Shown: piece after piece, positions 8,027 through 16,486 of the stretch
How positions within the stretch are numbered: the stretch's first letter is position 1
Layout of the letters: every line of letters begins with the position of its first letter
From: a bacterium
GTDB lineage: Bacteria > Patescibacteriota > Saccharimonadia > CAILAD01 > BJGX01
Reading direction: 5' to 3'
DNA length: 50,237 nucleotides
NCBI GenBank assembly: GCA_029778565.1
Contig: JAKOQC010000575.1
Span: 1-50,237, forward strand
The notes under the pieces: generated by a model
What the model saw: the letters and a program-made list of their open reading frames with translations, nothing else
Told to the model about the DNA's origin: nothing
Databases searched by the model: none
Made by a program: the position numbers and the translations under genes

Positions 8027-9270
8027 TTTGTTAATTCAGAGATTTTTATCATTTCTTTTTTGCCAGTTGCACGATCGACAAACTCTACCGAATCAGATTC
8101 TAGAGTCTTATTAGAAATAATTATTTGGTTTGGAATACCAATAAGATCGGCGTCACCAAATTTCTCACCTGGGCTTACATCTGCTCTGTCATCGAACAAA
8201 CAATTTTCTTCACCAAGCTGCTTGTATATATCTTCACCTGCTTTAATATTGGCCGTGTCTGGCAAAGCAATAATATGATACTTGTATGGAGCAACGTTCT
8301 CTGGCCATACTAATCCCTTATCATCATGATATTTTTCTGCTATTACACCCATTAAACGACTAATACCAATTCCATAGCTACCCATCCAGACTAAATGTCG
8401 TGTATTGTCTTGGTCGGTATAGTAGTAGTCTAATAATTCTGAGTATTTCGTGCCAAGAGGGAAGATATTCCCGACCTCACTCGCTTTTACTTCTTCGAGT
8501 TTGTTAAAATCAACTCCTAGTTTTTTGGCATCTTCTGGAGTGGCAACTTCTTTGTTGTAGGCTATCTTATTTTCTCTATCTAAGTAAATTGTATCTTCGC
8601 CACTCTCAAGTAAAGTTTGAAATTCGTGTGAGTATTCTTTGGTAAAATCTCCACCAGAGGCGAGCGTAATAAATGTGTCTTTTGCGAGACCTAGTTTTTC
8701 ATACACGGCTATGTAGCGTTCTTTAGCTACTTCGTAAAACTCTTTTAAGTTATCTTCTGAGGTATGAAAACTATACAGGTCTTTCATAATAAATTCACGT
8801 CCTCGCAAAAGACCAGATTTTGCTCGGGCTTCATTTCTAAATTTTGTTCGAATTTGATAAGTAGCAAATGGCAAGTCTTTGTAACTATTAGCATACTGCT
8901 TAGCAATAGGTGTAATTATGTCTTCGTGGGTTGGGTTAAGAATGTATTCAGCGGTACTCTTTTGTAGAGCTACCTCATTAGCAGCTTTGGTACTCATTAA
9001 TACGTCTACGCTATCGTGACGCTTTGTGGCCTGCCATCTTTCTCTAGGTGAGAGAGATGTAAGATGTAGCTCGGTAGCAATTTTGTCCATTTCTTCTCTC
9101 ACGATAGATTCGATGTTTTGAATAACTCGCCAGCCGAGCGGCAAGAATGCATAAGCACCAGCCAGCTCTTGATAAATAAATCCTGCTCGTGTAAGTAGCT
9201 TTGCATTAATCGATTCAGTTTCGGCCGAAACTGTTTTAGAGGTTTTGGTAAAGTTTTGAGAAAATTTCAT
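8023..9270 (-). CDS. proS: Prolyl-tRNA synthetase, short form without editing insertion
   Basis: Class II synthetase for tRNA-Pro. 415 residues against roughly 570 for the usual bacterial enzyme. Motif 2 region ('RTKFRNEARAKSGLLRGREF', 'MKDLYSFH') and motif 3 ('GSYGIGISRLMG') are present, and an anticodon-binding domain occupies the last ~100 residues ('DDRADVSPGEKFGDADLIG'). Only ~100 residues separate 'KDLYSFH' from motif 3, so the INS editing domain is missing, as in short alphaproteobacterial-type enzymes. Any proofreading of Ala-tRNA-Pro must be done in trans. Start ATG at 9270 with a -10 box six bases upstream. Confidence 0.95.
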   Translation of the reverse strand: MKFSQNFTKTSKTVSAETESINAKLLTRAGFIYQELAGAYAFLPLGWRVIQNIESIVREEMDKIATELHLTSLSPRERWQATKRHDSVDVLMSTKAANEVALQKSTAEYILNPTHEDIITPIAKQYANSYKDLPFATYQIRTKFRNEARAKSGLLRGREFIMKDLYSFHTSEDNLKEFYEVAKERYIAVYEKLGLAKDTFITLASGGDFTKEYSHEFQTLLESGEDTIYLDRENKIAYNKEVATPEDAKKLGVDFNKLEEVKASEVGNIFPLGTKYSELLDYYYTDQDNTRHLVWMGSYGIGISRLMGVIAEKYHDDKGLVWPENVAPYKYHIIALPDTANIKAGEDIYKQLGEENCLFDDRADVSPGEKFGDADLIGIPNQIIISNKTLESDSVEFVDRATGKKEMIKISELTN

Positions 9271-9282
9271 GTTCTTATTATC
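9271..9282 (-). promoter_or_regulatory. -10 box for leaderless proS
   Basis: On the minus strand GATAAT (9282-9277), then six bases (AAGAAC), then ATG. Confidence 0.5.
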
Positions 9283-9311
9283 TTATGGAACAGATTTGAA
9301 AGCAATGGAAA

Positions 9312-10490
9312 TTATTTTTTCATTAAAACTTCAATGCCAGGGAGTTTTTTTCCGGATAATAATTCTAGGCTTGCGCCCCCACCGGTTGAAACAAAACTAA
9401 AATGGGAATGTAGGCCTACGTTGTCAATATAAGCAGCGGTATCGCCACCACCAATAATTGTTTTTGCATCACTACTAATCATGGCATGTGCCAAACTTTC
9501 TGAAGCTTTTGCGAAGTTAGCAACTTCTGCCCGTCCAAGTGTGCCATTCCAGAATACCGTTTTACTACCAGCAATAACTTCATTAAACGAATCCATTGTT
9601 GATGGGCCGAGATCGAGTGCAATTTCTTTTGGCCTTAATTGATCAACTTTAGTTGTTCGTAAACCTTTTTTCCCGTCTATATCCAAAGCTACAACTACAT
9701 CACTGGGCAATAACAAACGAACCTTTCGACGCTTTGCGGCGGAAATAATCTTTTTGGCATCAGCAAATGAATCTTTTTCTACTAGGCTGGCTTGCATATT
9801 ATTCCCAAGAGCTGCTAAAAAAGTGTTTGCCATTGCTCCGCCGATTAATAAAGCATTGACGTGTTTGAGCAGCTCGTTGAGTACTTCTATTTTGTCAGAA
9901 ATTTTAGCACCACCAATGACGGCAGTATAAGGTTTGGCAGGAGTTTTCATGAGCTCTGAGAGCGTATTGTATTCTCGCTCTAGCAAGAGCCCGGCTGCAT
10001 GAGGTAATAACTTCGGTATGCCTACAATACTTGCGTGGGCCCGATGAACAGCTGCAAAGGCATCATCTATATACCACTCAGCAAGATCGGCAAGATTTTT
10101 GGCAAAGTTTTTGTCGTTGTCCTCTTCACCTTTATGAAAGCGTAAATTTTCGAGTAAAAGAATGTCACCAGTGCGTAAATATTTCGCCTCATTTTCTACC
10201 TCGCTACCCACACAGTTATCTACAAAAATAACGTCTCTATTGAGTAGCTTGGGCAGTAGCTTGGCAACTGGCCGTAGGCTCATAGAATCGACTACTTTGC
10301 CATCTGGTCGACCATTATGGCTTGCTAAGATTATTGAGCAATCCTTCTCGAGTAGATATTCAATGGTTGGCAAGCTAGAGCGTACACGAAACTCATCGGT
10401 TACCTCACCGTTATTAACCACGTTATAGTCGACTCGTAAAAATACTTTCTTGCCAGTGAGGTCAGCACTATCGAGCGTAAGCAGTTTCAT
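9312..10490 (-). CDS. pgk: Phosphoglycerate kinase
   Basis: Transfers phosphate from 1,3-bisphosphoglycerate to ADP in glycolysis. 392 residues, normal length. It opens with the family N-terminus 'KVFLRVDYNV' (usually RVDLNVP). Also seen are 'LASHNGRPDG', 'LLLENLRFHKGEE', 'IGGAKISDKIEVL', and the nucleotide-binding 'GGGDTAA' followed by 'STGGGASLELL'. It starts the minus-strand side of the glycolytic region. Its ATG is preceded by a consensus -10 box six bases away and no Shine-Dalgarno site. Confidence 0.97.
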   Translation of the reverse strand: MKLLTLDSADLTGKKVFLRVDYNVVNNGEVTDEFRVRSSLPTIEYLLEKDCSIILASHNGRPDGKVVDSMSLRPVAKLLPKLLNRDVIFVDNCVGSEVENEAKYLRTGDILLLENLRFHKGEEDNDKNFAKNLADLAEWYIDDAFAAVHRAHASIVGIPKLLPHAAGLLLEREYNTLSELMKTPAKPYTAVIGGAKISDKIEVLNELLKHVNALLIGGAMANTFLAALGNNMQASLVEKDSFADAKKIISAAKRRKVRLLLPSDVVVALDIDGKKGLRTTKVDQLRPKEIALDLGPSTMDSFNEVIAGSKTVFWNGTLGRAEVANFAKASESLAHAMISSDAKTIIGGGDTAAYIDNVGLHSHFSFVSTGGGASLELLSGKKLPGIEVLMKK

Positions 10491-10502
10491 TTTATCATTA
10501 TA
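10491..10502 (-). promoter_or_regulatory. -10 box for leaderless pgk
   Basis: On the minus strand a perfect TATAAT (10502-10497), then GATAAA, then ATG. This fits a transcript that begins at the initiation codon. Confidence 0.6.
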
Positions 10503-10517
10503 TCAAGAAAGACATTC

Positions 10518-11429
10518 TTACGGTAGCACGAGTGCATCCCGCACGCGCGGCATGGTATAACGATTAGCAGAAGTCTGGAAAATATCTGAGTGAGTGGTAA
10601 CAGCAGTAAGAAAGCCAGCTTTTTTAACCAGCTCTACGGTACTTTGATTGTATCGACCATACGGATAAGCAAAAGAACTAACCGTAATATTATATATCTC
10701 TTCAAGTCGTTTTTTACTTTCTATTATTTCTTGCCACTGTTCACTCTCGCTCAAGTTGGGTAGATCTGCGTGATTAAGTGTATGAGCTCCTATCTCTATA
10801 AGCCCAGAATCATGTAAATTCTTGAGTTCTGTCCAATTAAGATAGCTATCACCACAATTAAGATTAGTGCGAGATAGTCCAATACAATAATTACTTCTCT
10901 CACCACCTAAAATAATATAGTATGTAGCCTTCATTTTATATTTTTCTAACAGCGCAAAGCCTTTCAGCTGATCTTGAAATCCGTCATCAAACGTAATAAC
11001 AACTGGCTTAATTGGAAGAGGCGTTCCATTATATAAAAATTCACTTACCTCACGCATAGTGACTGATGTATAGCCGTGATTTTGTAGATGCTGTAATTGC
11101 GCTTCAAAATTACTAGGCGTGTAGTGATACATTAAAACAGGAATATTGCCAGAAAAATTACCGATTGGAACACTTGGCAAGGGCTCAACACTGGCGAGAG
11201 CTGTCTCGCCAAACATTCTGGGTTTGTTTATCTCCAGATTGTATTGTTTGAGTGATATGTGGGAATGTGTCGGTGACATTGAGACAATGTGGTATATAGT
11301 AGAAAAGATGAGTAAAACAAAAATAGCCCCCACCAAACTAATAATTGATACTTTGTGTGAGTTATGGTTACCGGTTTGATGTTTTTCAAAATCAAACTCA
11401 GTCTTAGAATGGAGTAATAGAATAGACAT
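10518..11429 (-). CDS. Membrane-anchored polysaccharide deacetylase (NodB domain)
   Basis: 303 residues. One membrane helix at about 28-50 anchors the protein, leaving the catalytic domain outside. NodB motifs are complete: TFDDG at 146-150 (catalytic base and metal Asp), 'AHTLNH' with metal-binding His216 and His220, and 'FAYPYG'. The family removes N-acetyl groups from peptidoglycan, chitin-like or other polysaccharides; the substrate here is unknown. The motif 'PVLMYHYTPSNF' is typical of the PgdA/IcaB-like branch. Cell-wall modification fits the MltG, Rpf-like and LysM-CHAP genes elsewhere in the window. Confidence 0.9.
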   Translation of the reverse strand: MSILLLHSKTEFDFEKHQTGNHNSHKVSIISLVGAIFVLLIFSTIYHIVSMSPTHSHISLKQYNLEINKPRMFGETALASVEPLPSVPIGNFSGNIPVLMYHYTPSNFEAQLQHLQNHGYTSVTMREVSEFLYNGTPLPIKPVVITFDDGFQDQLKGFALLEKYKMKATYYIILGGERSNYCIGLSRTNLNCGDSYLNWTELKNLHDSGLIEIGAHTLNHADLPNLSESEQWQEIIESKKRLEEIYNITVSSFAYPYGRYNQSTVELVKKAGFLTAVTTHSDIFQTSANRYTMPRVRDALVLP

Positions 11430-11444
11430 TTATTAGCTAGTATA
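11430..11444 (-). promoter_or_regulatory. -10 box of the deacetylase gene
   Basis: On the minus strand TATACT (11444-11439), then nine bases to ATG. Short or absent leader, no Shine-Dalgarno site. Confidence 0.45.
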
Positions 11445-11469
11445 CGATGCTACTAAACTATTTTCGAGC

Positions 11470-12987
11470 TTAAGGGGAAAGCTGTGGACCTGGTGCGGGT
11501 GGTGTAGAGGGAGGAGGAGTTGGTAAGGGTGTATTGGGTAATGTCTGGGCTGGAGATGCGGCTGGTGGGTTAGAAGGATTATTTGTTGAAGTTGCAGGTG
11601 GAGCTTGCGTGGTTGGTGGTGCGACTGCCGGCTGGGTTGAACTAGTGTTCATCATTGGTGGAGTGGTCATTGGTGTTGGTGGAATTATAGAATTAGATTT
11701 TTCTGTTGCTGCAGGAGTTGGTGTATTTTGTGGTGTTGCCACGCTTGCGCTGGCTTGGTTGGCATCTAGGTCGGCTTGAATTTCTAAAAGTCGATTATAT
11801 TTTGCGACACGCTCACCACGCATAGGTGCACCAAGTTTCATACCCATTGCACCCACACCGTATGCTAAATCAACAACAAAATCATCATTTGTTTCGCCGC
11901 TTCGATGGCTAATAATAACTTTCGCCTTCGAAGTTCGCGCCGCTTTAATGGCCTCAAACGTTTCTGTGATAGTACCGACTTGATTAGGTTTAATAATAAC
12001 TCCATCGAAGAGTTCGTCCTTTTGTAGTTCTTCTATTCTTGCCTTGTTAGTAACAGTGTAATCATCGGCAATAATTAAAAATGGCTTTTCTGGTTTTGGT
12101 AGGGTTTTTAGTAGCTCAATACCCTCAACATCATTTTCTGCAAAAGGATCTTCAATTGAATAGATTGGAAATTTGGCATCCCAGGCTTCATAGAGTTTTA
12201 GTAAATCACTGGCATGTAATTGTTGATTTTCGATTGTATACACACCATCTTTATAAAACGTGTTTGCTGCAGCATCGAGTGCTACATCAAACTTCATTTC
12301 TAATTTTGAATTTAATTGGCTGAAGGCCTCTAAGATAACCTCGGTATTGGTACCAATTGGCGCTAAACCCCCTTCATCACCCACCAGTTTTGCAGAAGGG
12401 CCATACAGGTTTTGCATAACTTTTTGTATAGTATGGTACACATTATAAATAACTTTTATTGCATCGGTTGGTGTGTTTGTAGCAGGCACCACCATATATT
12501 CTTGTATATCTAAGCCCGGTGCATGTTTGCCACCGCCAATAATATTGGCAAATAGACGAGGAAACTCTGGTGTGGTTTGGTTGGCCTCAGCAATGTACTG
12601 CCAGAGTGGCTTTTCACTCTCTTGTGCACTGAGCTTTAAGTAAGCACCAGAAAGTCCTAGTAATGTATTGCCTCCAAGGTTGGCTTTTTTCTCTGAACCA
12701 TCGAGAGCAATTAGTAGACCGTCAAAATCATCTTGCTGATTAAGTGGATAACCAATAAATTTAGGGGCAATAACCTGAGTAATAATTTCGATACAACTAC
12801 TCACACCTTTACCGTTAAAATCTACGCCACCATCGCGCTTTTCGGCTGCTTCGTTAGCACCACGACTTGCACCGGCAGGAACAGCAAATTCGGCGCTATT
12901 ACCAGAGTCAGAAATCATTCTAACCATAATGGTAGGTTCGCCACGACTATCGAGTATTTGGTAGGGGGTAATTTGCTTAATATTCAT
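11470..12987 (-). CDS. eno: Enolase with a proline/threonine-rich C-terminal tail
   Basis: Converts 2-phosphoglycerate to phosphoenolpyruvate. 505 residues against about 430 for ordinary enolases. The first ~415 residues are a complete enolase: 'QILDSRGEPT', 'GAYLKLSAQ', 'GDEGGLAP', the metal site 'SIEDPFAENDVEG', 'ADDYTVTN', the catalytic Lys segment 'IIKPNQVGT', and 'SHRSGETNDDF'. The remaining ~90 residues are low complexity, rich in Pro, Thr, Ala, Ser and Asn, with no predicted fold, and remain in frame to the TAA at 11470. Enolases are often found on cell surfaces, but nothing here shows export of this one. The gene lies between the deacetylase and the lactate dehydrogenase on the same strand. 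Confidence 0.95.
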   Translation of the reverse strand: MNIKQITPYQILDSRGEPTIMVRMISDSGNSAEFAVPAGASRGANEAAEKRDGGVDFNGKGVSSCIEIITQVIAPKFIGYPLNQQDDFDGLLIALDGSEKKANLGGNTLLGLSGAYLKLSAQESEKPLWQYIAEANQTTPEFPRLFANIIGGGKHAPGLDIQEYMVVPATNTPTDAIKVIYNVYHTIQKVMQNLYGPSAKLVGDEGGLAPIGTNTEVILEAFSQLNSKLEMKFDVALDAAANTFYKDGVYTIENQQLHASDLLKLYEAWDAKFPIYSIEDPFAENDVEGIELLKTLPKPEKPFLIIADDYTVTNKARIEELQKDELFDGVIIKPNQVGTITETFEAIKAARTSKAKVIISHRSGETNDDFVVDLAYGVGAMGMKLGAPMRGERVAKYNRLLEIQADLDANQASASVATPQNTPTPAATEKSNSIIPPTPMTTPPMMNTSSTQPAVAPPTTQAPPATSTNNPSNPPAASPAQTLPNTPLPTPPPSTPPAPGPQLSP

Positions 12988-13004
12988 TGGAATAACTTAC
13001 TTAA

Positions 13005-13010
13005 AGTATA
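13005..13010 (-). promoter_or_regulatory. -10 box upstream of eno
   Basis: On the minus strand TATACT, 17 bases before the ATG at 12987. This would give a leader of about 11 bases without an obvious Shine-Dalgarno site. Confidence 0.35.
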
Positions 13011-13035
13011 TCATAAGCAGTATGGCTAAAAATAG

Positions 13036-14046
13036 CTATACTGTATTGGTTGGCATCTGTTTGAAGAAGTTAGAAATATTTTCTAGGGTTGTTGAGTTTA
13101 TTCTTTCTATAGCCTCCTTTGAATTAAAAGCATTGTGTGGCGTAATAATTACGTTGGGCATTTTTTCTAACATCATTTGTTCGACTGCATAGTTAAAACC
13201 ACGAAGATTTTTTCTATGTAACAGTTCGCTTTCTTCATCGAGCAATAAAAGATTTTCACCTTCAACCACATCAAGTCCTGCTCCGCCGAGTTTGCCACTT
13301 GCTAGCACAGCAACCAATGCTTTGGTATCCACCAGCTCGCCACGAGAAGTATTTATTAGTATGGCTCCTTTCTTCATAGAGGCAAAAGCCTGTGAATTAA
13401 CGAGGTGTTTATTTTCGCCTGTATATGGTGCGTGCAGGGTAATAATATCGGCGCTACCAAAAAGTTCTTGTAAACTTACATAACGCAAGTTGTAATCATT
13501 TTCGAGATTTTTATTTGGAAAAGGATCATATGCAACAACTGGCATACTAAACCCATTTGCTATACGAATTACATGTTGACCAATACTGCCGGTACCAATT
13601 ACACCAAGCGTCTTGCCACTTAAATCAAAGCCAGTTAATATAGTATGATCAATCTTGCCAGATTTACTTTGCTCGATTGAGGGGAGGATTTTTCGACTTA
13701 GCGCAAGAAGTAACATAAATGTATATTCTGCTACGGTGTTTTCTCCATAACGGGGAACATTCGAAACAACGATATGGGCTTTTTTGGCTGCTTCTACATC
13801 TATATTGTCATAACCAGTCGTACGGGCAGCAATAAATTGCAAATGTGGCAGGGCGTGTAGTACAGAATGACTTATCTTACTTGCTACATGAACACTAATA
13901 ACATTAGCATTTTCTGCGAGCTGAATATTTTGCTCGCTAAGAGGTTCTTTATGAAAAACCAACTCTGCACCATAATTACTGAGATGATGAGAAAAATACC
14001 GGTGATCGGCAGGGGTAGAATCGAAAAATACAAATCGGTTTTTCAT
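13036..14046 (-). CDS. D-2-hydroxyacid dehydrogenase, probably D-lactate dehydrogenase
   Basis: 336 residues, NAD-dependent. The NAD-binding Rossmann motif is 'GVIGTGSIGQHV'. The catalytic Arg is in 'NTSRGELVD' and the catalytic His in 'ITPHNAFNS'; a Glu lies between them in 'DVVEGEN'. The C-terminal 'TLENISNFF' resembles D-lactate dehydrogenases such as LdhA. Its place among pgk, eno and pyk supports reduction of pyruvate to D-lactate to regenerate NAD+ in a fermentative cell. Other substrates of the family (glycerate, phosphoglycerate, formate) cannot be excluded by sequence alone. Start ATG at 14046 with a -10-like TATTAT six bases upstream. Confidence 0.85.
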   Translation of the reverse strand: MKNRFVFFDSTPADHRYFSHHLSNYGAELVFHKEPLSEQNIQLAENANVISVHVASKISHSVLHALPHLQFIAARTTGYDNIDVEAAKKAHIVVSNVPRYGENTVAEYTFMLLLALSRKILPSIEQSKSGKIDHTILTGFDLSGKTLGVIGTGSIGQHVIRIANGFSMPVVAYDPFPNKNLENDYNLRYVSLQELFGSADIITLHAPYTGENKHLVNSQAFASMKKGAILINTSRGELVDTKALVAVLASGKLGGAGLDVVEGENLLLLDEESELLHRKNLRGFNYAVEQMMLEKMPNVIITPHNAFNSKEAIERINSTTLENISNFFKQMPTNTV

Positions 14047-14058
14047 GGGGGAATAATA
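14047..14058 (-). promoter_or_regulatory. -10 box for leaderless D-hydroxyacid dehydrogenase
   Basis: On the minus strand TATTAT (14058-14053), then TCCCCC, then ATG. The spacing is again six. Confidence 0.4.
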
Positions 14059-14065
14059 CTTATGT

Positions 14066-15331
14066 TTATCTTCTTAATACTACTATAAAATCTGATATAT
14101 TAGCAGTCACTTTACGGATTTTAAAAATCCCCTGAATCTTCTTGAGTGTAATATAACTTCTATTCATCTCAACTGCTTCTGTAGGGTCAGCATCAATTTG
14201 TTCCATCTTCCACACAGAGTAATCATCATCAACTAATCCTCCTGCAACCGGAATATTATCTTTTCCATCACTGGCGCATGACATAATAGCTGAATTTTCG
14301 GCTAAAAAGGGCATGGCCGAAAGCGCCACATCTTGATTACGCCCACCTTTCCCGGGATGAGTGACATGTACTTGTGTTTCGCCACAGGCGAGGAGTGCTT
14401 GTCCTGGGGCAACTGTCTGAGCCATTTGAGGGCCAACATTTTTTGCAAACCCGGTAAGGGCTTTAGAATATATTTTTGGAGAGTACCCAAGTTCAACAGC
14501 TTTGGTTTTCATGGCATACAAAGCCGTTTCGCCACTTGCTAAGACGATATTACTCACATGCTCAAAATACTTTTGGTCTTTAGGGGTTTCGACAAAATCG
14601 AGATTCGGCAAGCCGTATTTTTTTCCAAGCGCCCTAGCATCGGCAATTGTGGTGGTATCTCTTACTGTTGGCCCTGAGGCAATCATGTCTATCTTATTGC
14701 CCGGCACATCCGAGATAATCAAACTTAATACATGGGCCGGGTAAGCATATTTCGCCAGATAGCCACCGTGAATTTCACTTAAGTGTTTGCGAATAGTATT
14801 CATTTCTGTAATACTTGCACCACTTTTTAGTAAATGATCACCCACCGCTTGAAGATCGGTACAAGTAACCTTGTTGCAGGGACGACAAATGAGCGAACTA
14901 CCACCACCACAAATAATGGTAATTACTAAATCATCTTTTGTAGCTTTAGTAAGTATTTTAACTATTTCGTTGGTTGCAGCAATGTTTTTTTCTGAAGGTA
15001 GCGGATGGGTGCCTTTATAAGATTTAACTTTGCCAAGCCATTGTTTTTCGATATCAATTACCACACCGCCACTAAGCATACTGCCAGGAATTGTTTTTAA
15101 AATTGATTTAGTAGCCCGTGCCGAACCCTTACCTAACCCAATTATGTAAATTTTCTTATAACCTTCTAGGTTAAACTCATGCATACCTACACAAAGTTTG
15201 TTTTGCTCAAGCGAACAAACGTTTTGAAACAAACGATTAATTTCTATTGCTTCATAGCCAGCTTCGGCAATTAACAATGCATCACGGCGAATTTCGTTAA
15301 CGCCAAGTTTTGAGAAATTTTTGATTATCAT
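14066..15331 (-). CDS. Glycerate 2-kinase (MOFRL family)
   Basis: 421 residues. N-terminal DUF4147 domain: 'GLGKGSARATKS', 'GTHPLPSEKNIAATNEI', 'ICGGGSSLICRP', 'MNTIRKHLSEIHGG', 'LIISDVPGNKIDMIASGPT'. C-terminal MOFRL domain: 'GKGGRNQDVALSA' and 'CASDGKDNIPVAGG'. The family phosphorylates D-glycerate, usually giving 2-phosphoglycerate, the substrate of the nearby enolase. This would let glycerate enter lower glycolysis below pgk. Start ATG at 15331; a TATAAT lies 16 bases upstream on the minus strand. The stop is 19 bases from the lactate dehydrogenase start, and that gene has its own -10 box. Confidence 0.9.
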   Translation of the reverse strand: MIIKNFSKLGVNEIRRDALLIAEAGYEAIEINRLFQNVCSLEQNKLCVGMHEFNLEGYKKIYIIGLGKGSARATKSILKTIPGSMLSGGVVIDIEKQWLGKVKSYKGTHPLPSEKNIAATNEIVKILTKATKDDLVITIICGGGSSLICRPCNKVTCTDLQAVGDHLLKSGASITEMNTIRKHLSEIHGGYLAKYAYPAHVLSLIISDVPGNKIDMIASGPTVRDTTTIADARALGKKYGLPNLDFVETPKDQKYFEHVSNIVLASGETALYAMKTKAVELGYSPKIYSKALTGFAKNVGPQMAQTVAPGQALLACGETQVHVTHPGKGGRNQDVALSAMPFLAENSAIMSCASDGKDNIPVAGGLVDDDYSVWKMEQIDADPTEAVEMNRSYITLKKIQGIFKIRKVTANISDFIVVLRR

Positions 15332-15347
15332 AATACTACTTACGTTT

Positions 15348-15353
15348 ATTATA
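15348..15353 (-). promoter_or_regulatory. -10 box of the glycerate kinase gene
   Basis: TATAAT on the minus strand, 16 bases before ATG at 15331, giving a leader of about 10 bases. Confidence 0.45.
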
Positions 15354-15387
15354 ACAACTTGATTGATAGAATTGGCTTAATTTACAT

Positions 15388-15420
15388 AGAAAAAGACCAA
15401 GCTGTTACTTGGCCTTTTTC
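15388..15420 (-). terminator. Terminator downstream of tRNA-Glu
   Basis: The minus strand reads GAAAAAGGCCAAG, a 6-nt loop, then CUUGGUCUUUUUC. The 13-bp stem has a single G-U pair on this strand (an A-C mismatch on the other), which favours minus-strand use. Confidence 0.6.
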
Positions 15421-15510
15421 TATGGTGACCCCAAGGGGAATTAAACTTCTGCCCGACAGGATGAAACATTGATAATGTTAACCTGTCTGTTAGGACACCG
15501 GTTTTCTATT
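15420..15510. repeat. Degenerate copy of tRNA-Glu 3' end with nested hairpin
   Basis: Bases 15420-15441 are identical to 15531-15552, the 3' half of the T-arm, acceptor and CCA of tRNA-Glu plus two flanking bases. After this the match decays. The interior folds as a nested hairpin (GACAGG at 15455-15460 with CCTGTC at 15482-15487, enclosing AACATT/AATGTT). 15489-15507 then resembles another part of tRNA-Glu (TTAGGACACC, GGTTTTC) in the opposite orientation. It does not fold as a tRNA. It could be a decayed tRNA duplicate or the scar of an element that used tRNA-Glu as attachment site. Confidence 0.5.
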
Positions 15511-15533
15511 TGTATTTTACTGTATAAATTCTA

Positions 15534-15608
15534 TGGTGACCCCAAGGGGAATCGAACCCCTGTTGCCAGGATGAAAACCTGGTGTCCTAACCGCTAGACG
15601 ATGGGGCC
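15534..15608 (-). tRNA. tRNA-Glu (UUC)
   Basis: The minus strand starts GGCCCCA at 15608. The anticodon stem is CCAGG/CCTGG with loop TTTTCAT, giving anticodon UUC. The T-arm is ACAGGGGTTCGATTCCCCT and the acceptor 3' strand TGGGGTC (one G-U pair). The discriminator is A, and CCA is encoded at 15536-15534. Confidence 0.95.
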
Positions 15609-15631
15609 TGACGGCAGTTTTTAACCTTAAA

Positions 15632-15660
15632 ATAGTACCACAAATAGTCGGTTCAATCAA
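15632..15660 (-). promoter_or_regulatory. Promoter of tRNA-Glu
   Basis: On the minus strand TTGATT (15660-15655), 17-base spacer, TACTAT (15637-15632), ending 23 bases before the tRNA 5' end. Confidence 0.5.
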
Positions 15661-15710
15661 GAATGTTGAAGAAAGTAATATTAGCAGGTATAGTAACCAC
15701 AAGGATATTT

Positions 15711-16433
15711 ATGGAAACACGAAACACATCTGATTATAACGGTGATAGACTAACACTTAGCGATATTGGCGTGAGTAAATCTGATTTACAGGCTGAGCTA
15801 GAAGCTATAAAACAAACGCCGGATAATGTAGTACAAATGAGTGATTATCGACCAGCAGAAGAGCAGGTCGAGATAGAGAAAAAACACTCCACTACCGAGC
15901 GAAAGAACAAGTTAAAAGCTGTTGCCTTAGCGGGAGCAGCATTGCTGGGAACGGCTAAACTGGGGTACGAAATGTTTAAAGAAAAAGTTCATCCTGCAGA
16001 GCGGATTGTTTCGACCGAAGCACTAAGTACAGCAAAAGACGTCGAGATAACAGACATTGTGCCAGGTGATGAAATTAAGGTCTCGCCATTTTCTTATACA
16101 ATTACTGGTGGGAATGTTCGTACCAGCGCCGGAGTTGATATGAATAACGAAAATCTTGTTAATATAGACTTATCTGGCAAAGTAATTACTCATCCGATAG
16201 AAGTTGCCGATGTAGCTAATGCAAAAAACGGTGATTGGTTTATTTTTTATGACAGTGATGGCCAAAAGTTTGCGGTAAATGAACAAAATGTAGCCGTAGT
16301 GCCAGATAATAACATTAGCGAAACGAAAGATATGACGGTAACGGTTGATAAAACCTCAAACTTTGGAATTATTGCCCATGATGGTAACAACATCTCTATG
16401 CAGGTCGCAACCGTAGTCGAAGTAAAAAGTTAA
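15711..16433 (+). CDS. Single-pass membrane protein of unknown function
   Basis: 240 residues from the ATG at 15711, which has AAGGA at 15701-15705; the open frame extends to 15663 without a comparable site. I do not recognise the family. The N-terminal ~70 residues are polar and charged ('DIGVSKSDLQAELEAIKQ'). A membrane helix follows at about 72-90 ('KAVALAGAALLGTAKLG'), then an outer domain of ~150 residues rich in beta-type sequence and Asp/Val/Asn. The topology suggests N-in, C-out. It stands alone between divergent tRNA-Glu and pyk. There is a possible -10 (TATAGT at 15689-15694). Confidence 0.65.
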   Translation: METRNTSDYNGDRLTLSDIGVSKSDLQAELEAIKQTPDNVVQMSDYRPAEEQVEIEKKHSTTERKNKLKAVALAGAALLGTAKLGYEMFKEKVHPAERIVSTEALSTAKDVEITDIVPGDEIKVSPFSYTITGGNVRTSAGVDMNNENLVNIDLSGKVITHPIEVADVANAKNGDWFIFYDSDGQKFAVNEQNVAVVPDNNISETKDMTVTVDKTSNFGIIAHDGNNISMQVATVVEVKS

Positions 16434-16471
16434 TAAATTACATTTCTAATCAATAAAAGCATAACCATTTC

Positions 16472-16486
16472 TGGTATCATAAAGAT
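16472..16486 (+). promoter_or_regulatory. Extended -10 for leaderless pyk
   Basis: TGG then TATCAT (16475-16480), six bases, then ATG at 16487. The TG one base before the hexamer is an extended -10 signal. Confidence 0.5.

Noticed and set aside
15420-15495. A second functional tRNA gene
   Set aside because: Only the 3' end matches tRNA-Glu; the acceptor stem does not pair and no anticodon arm forms.
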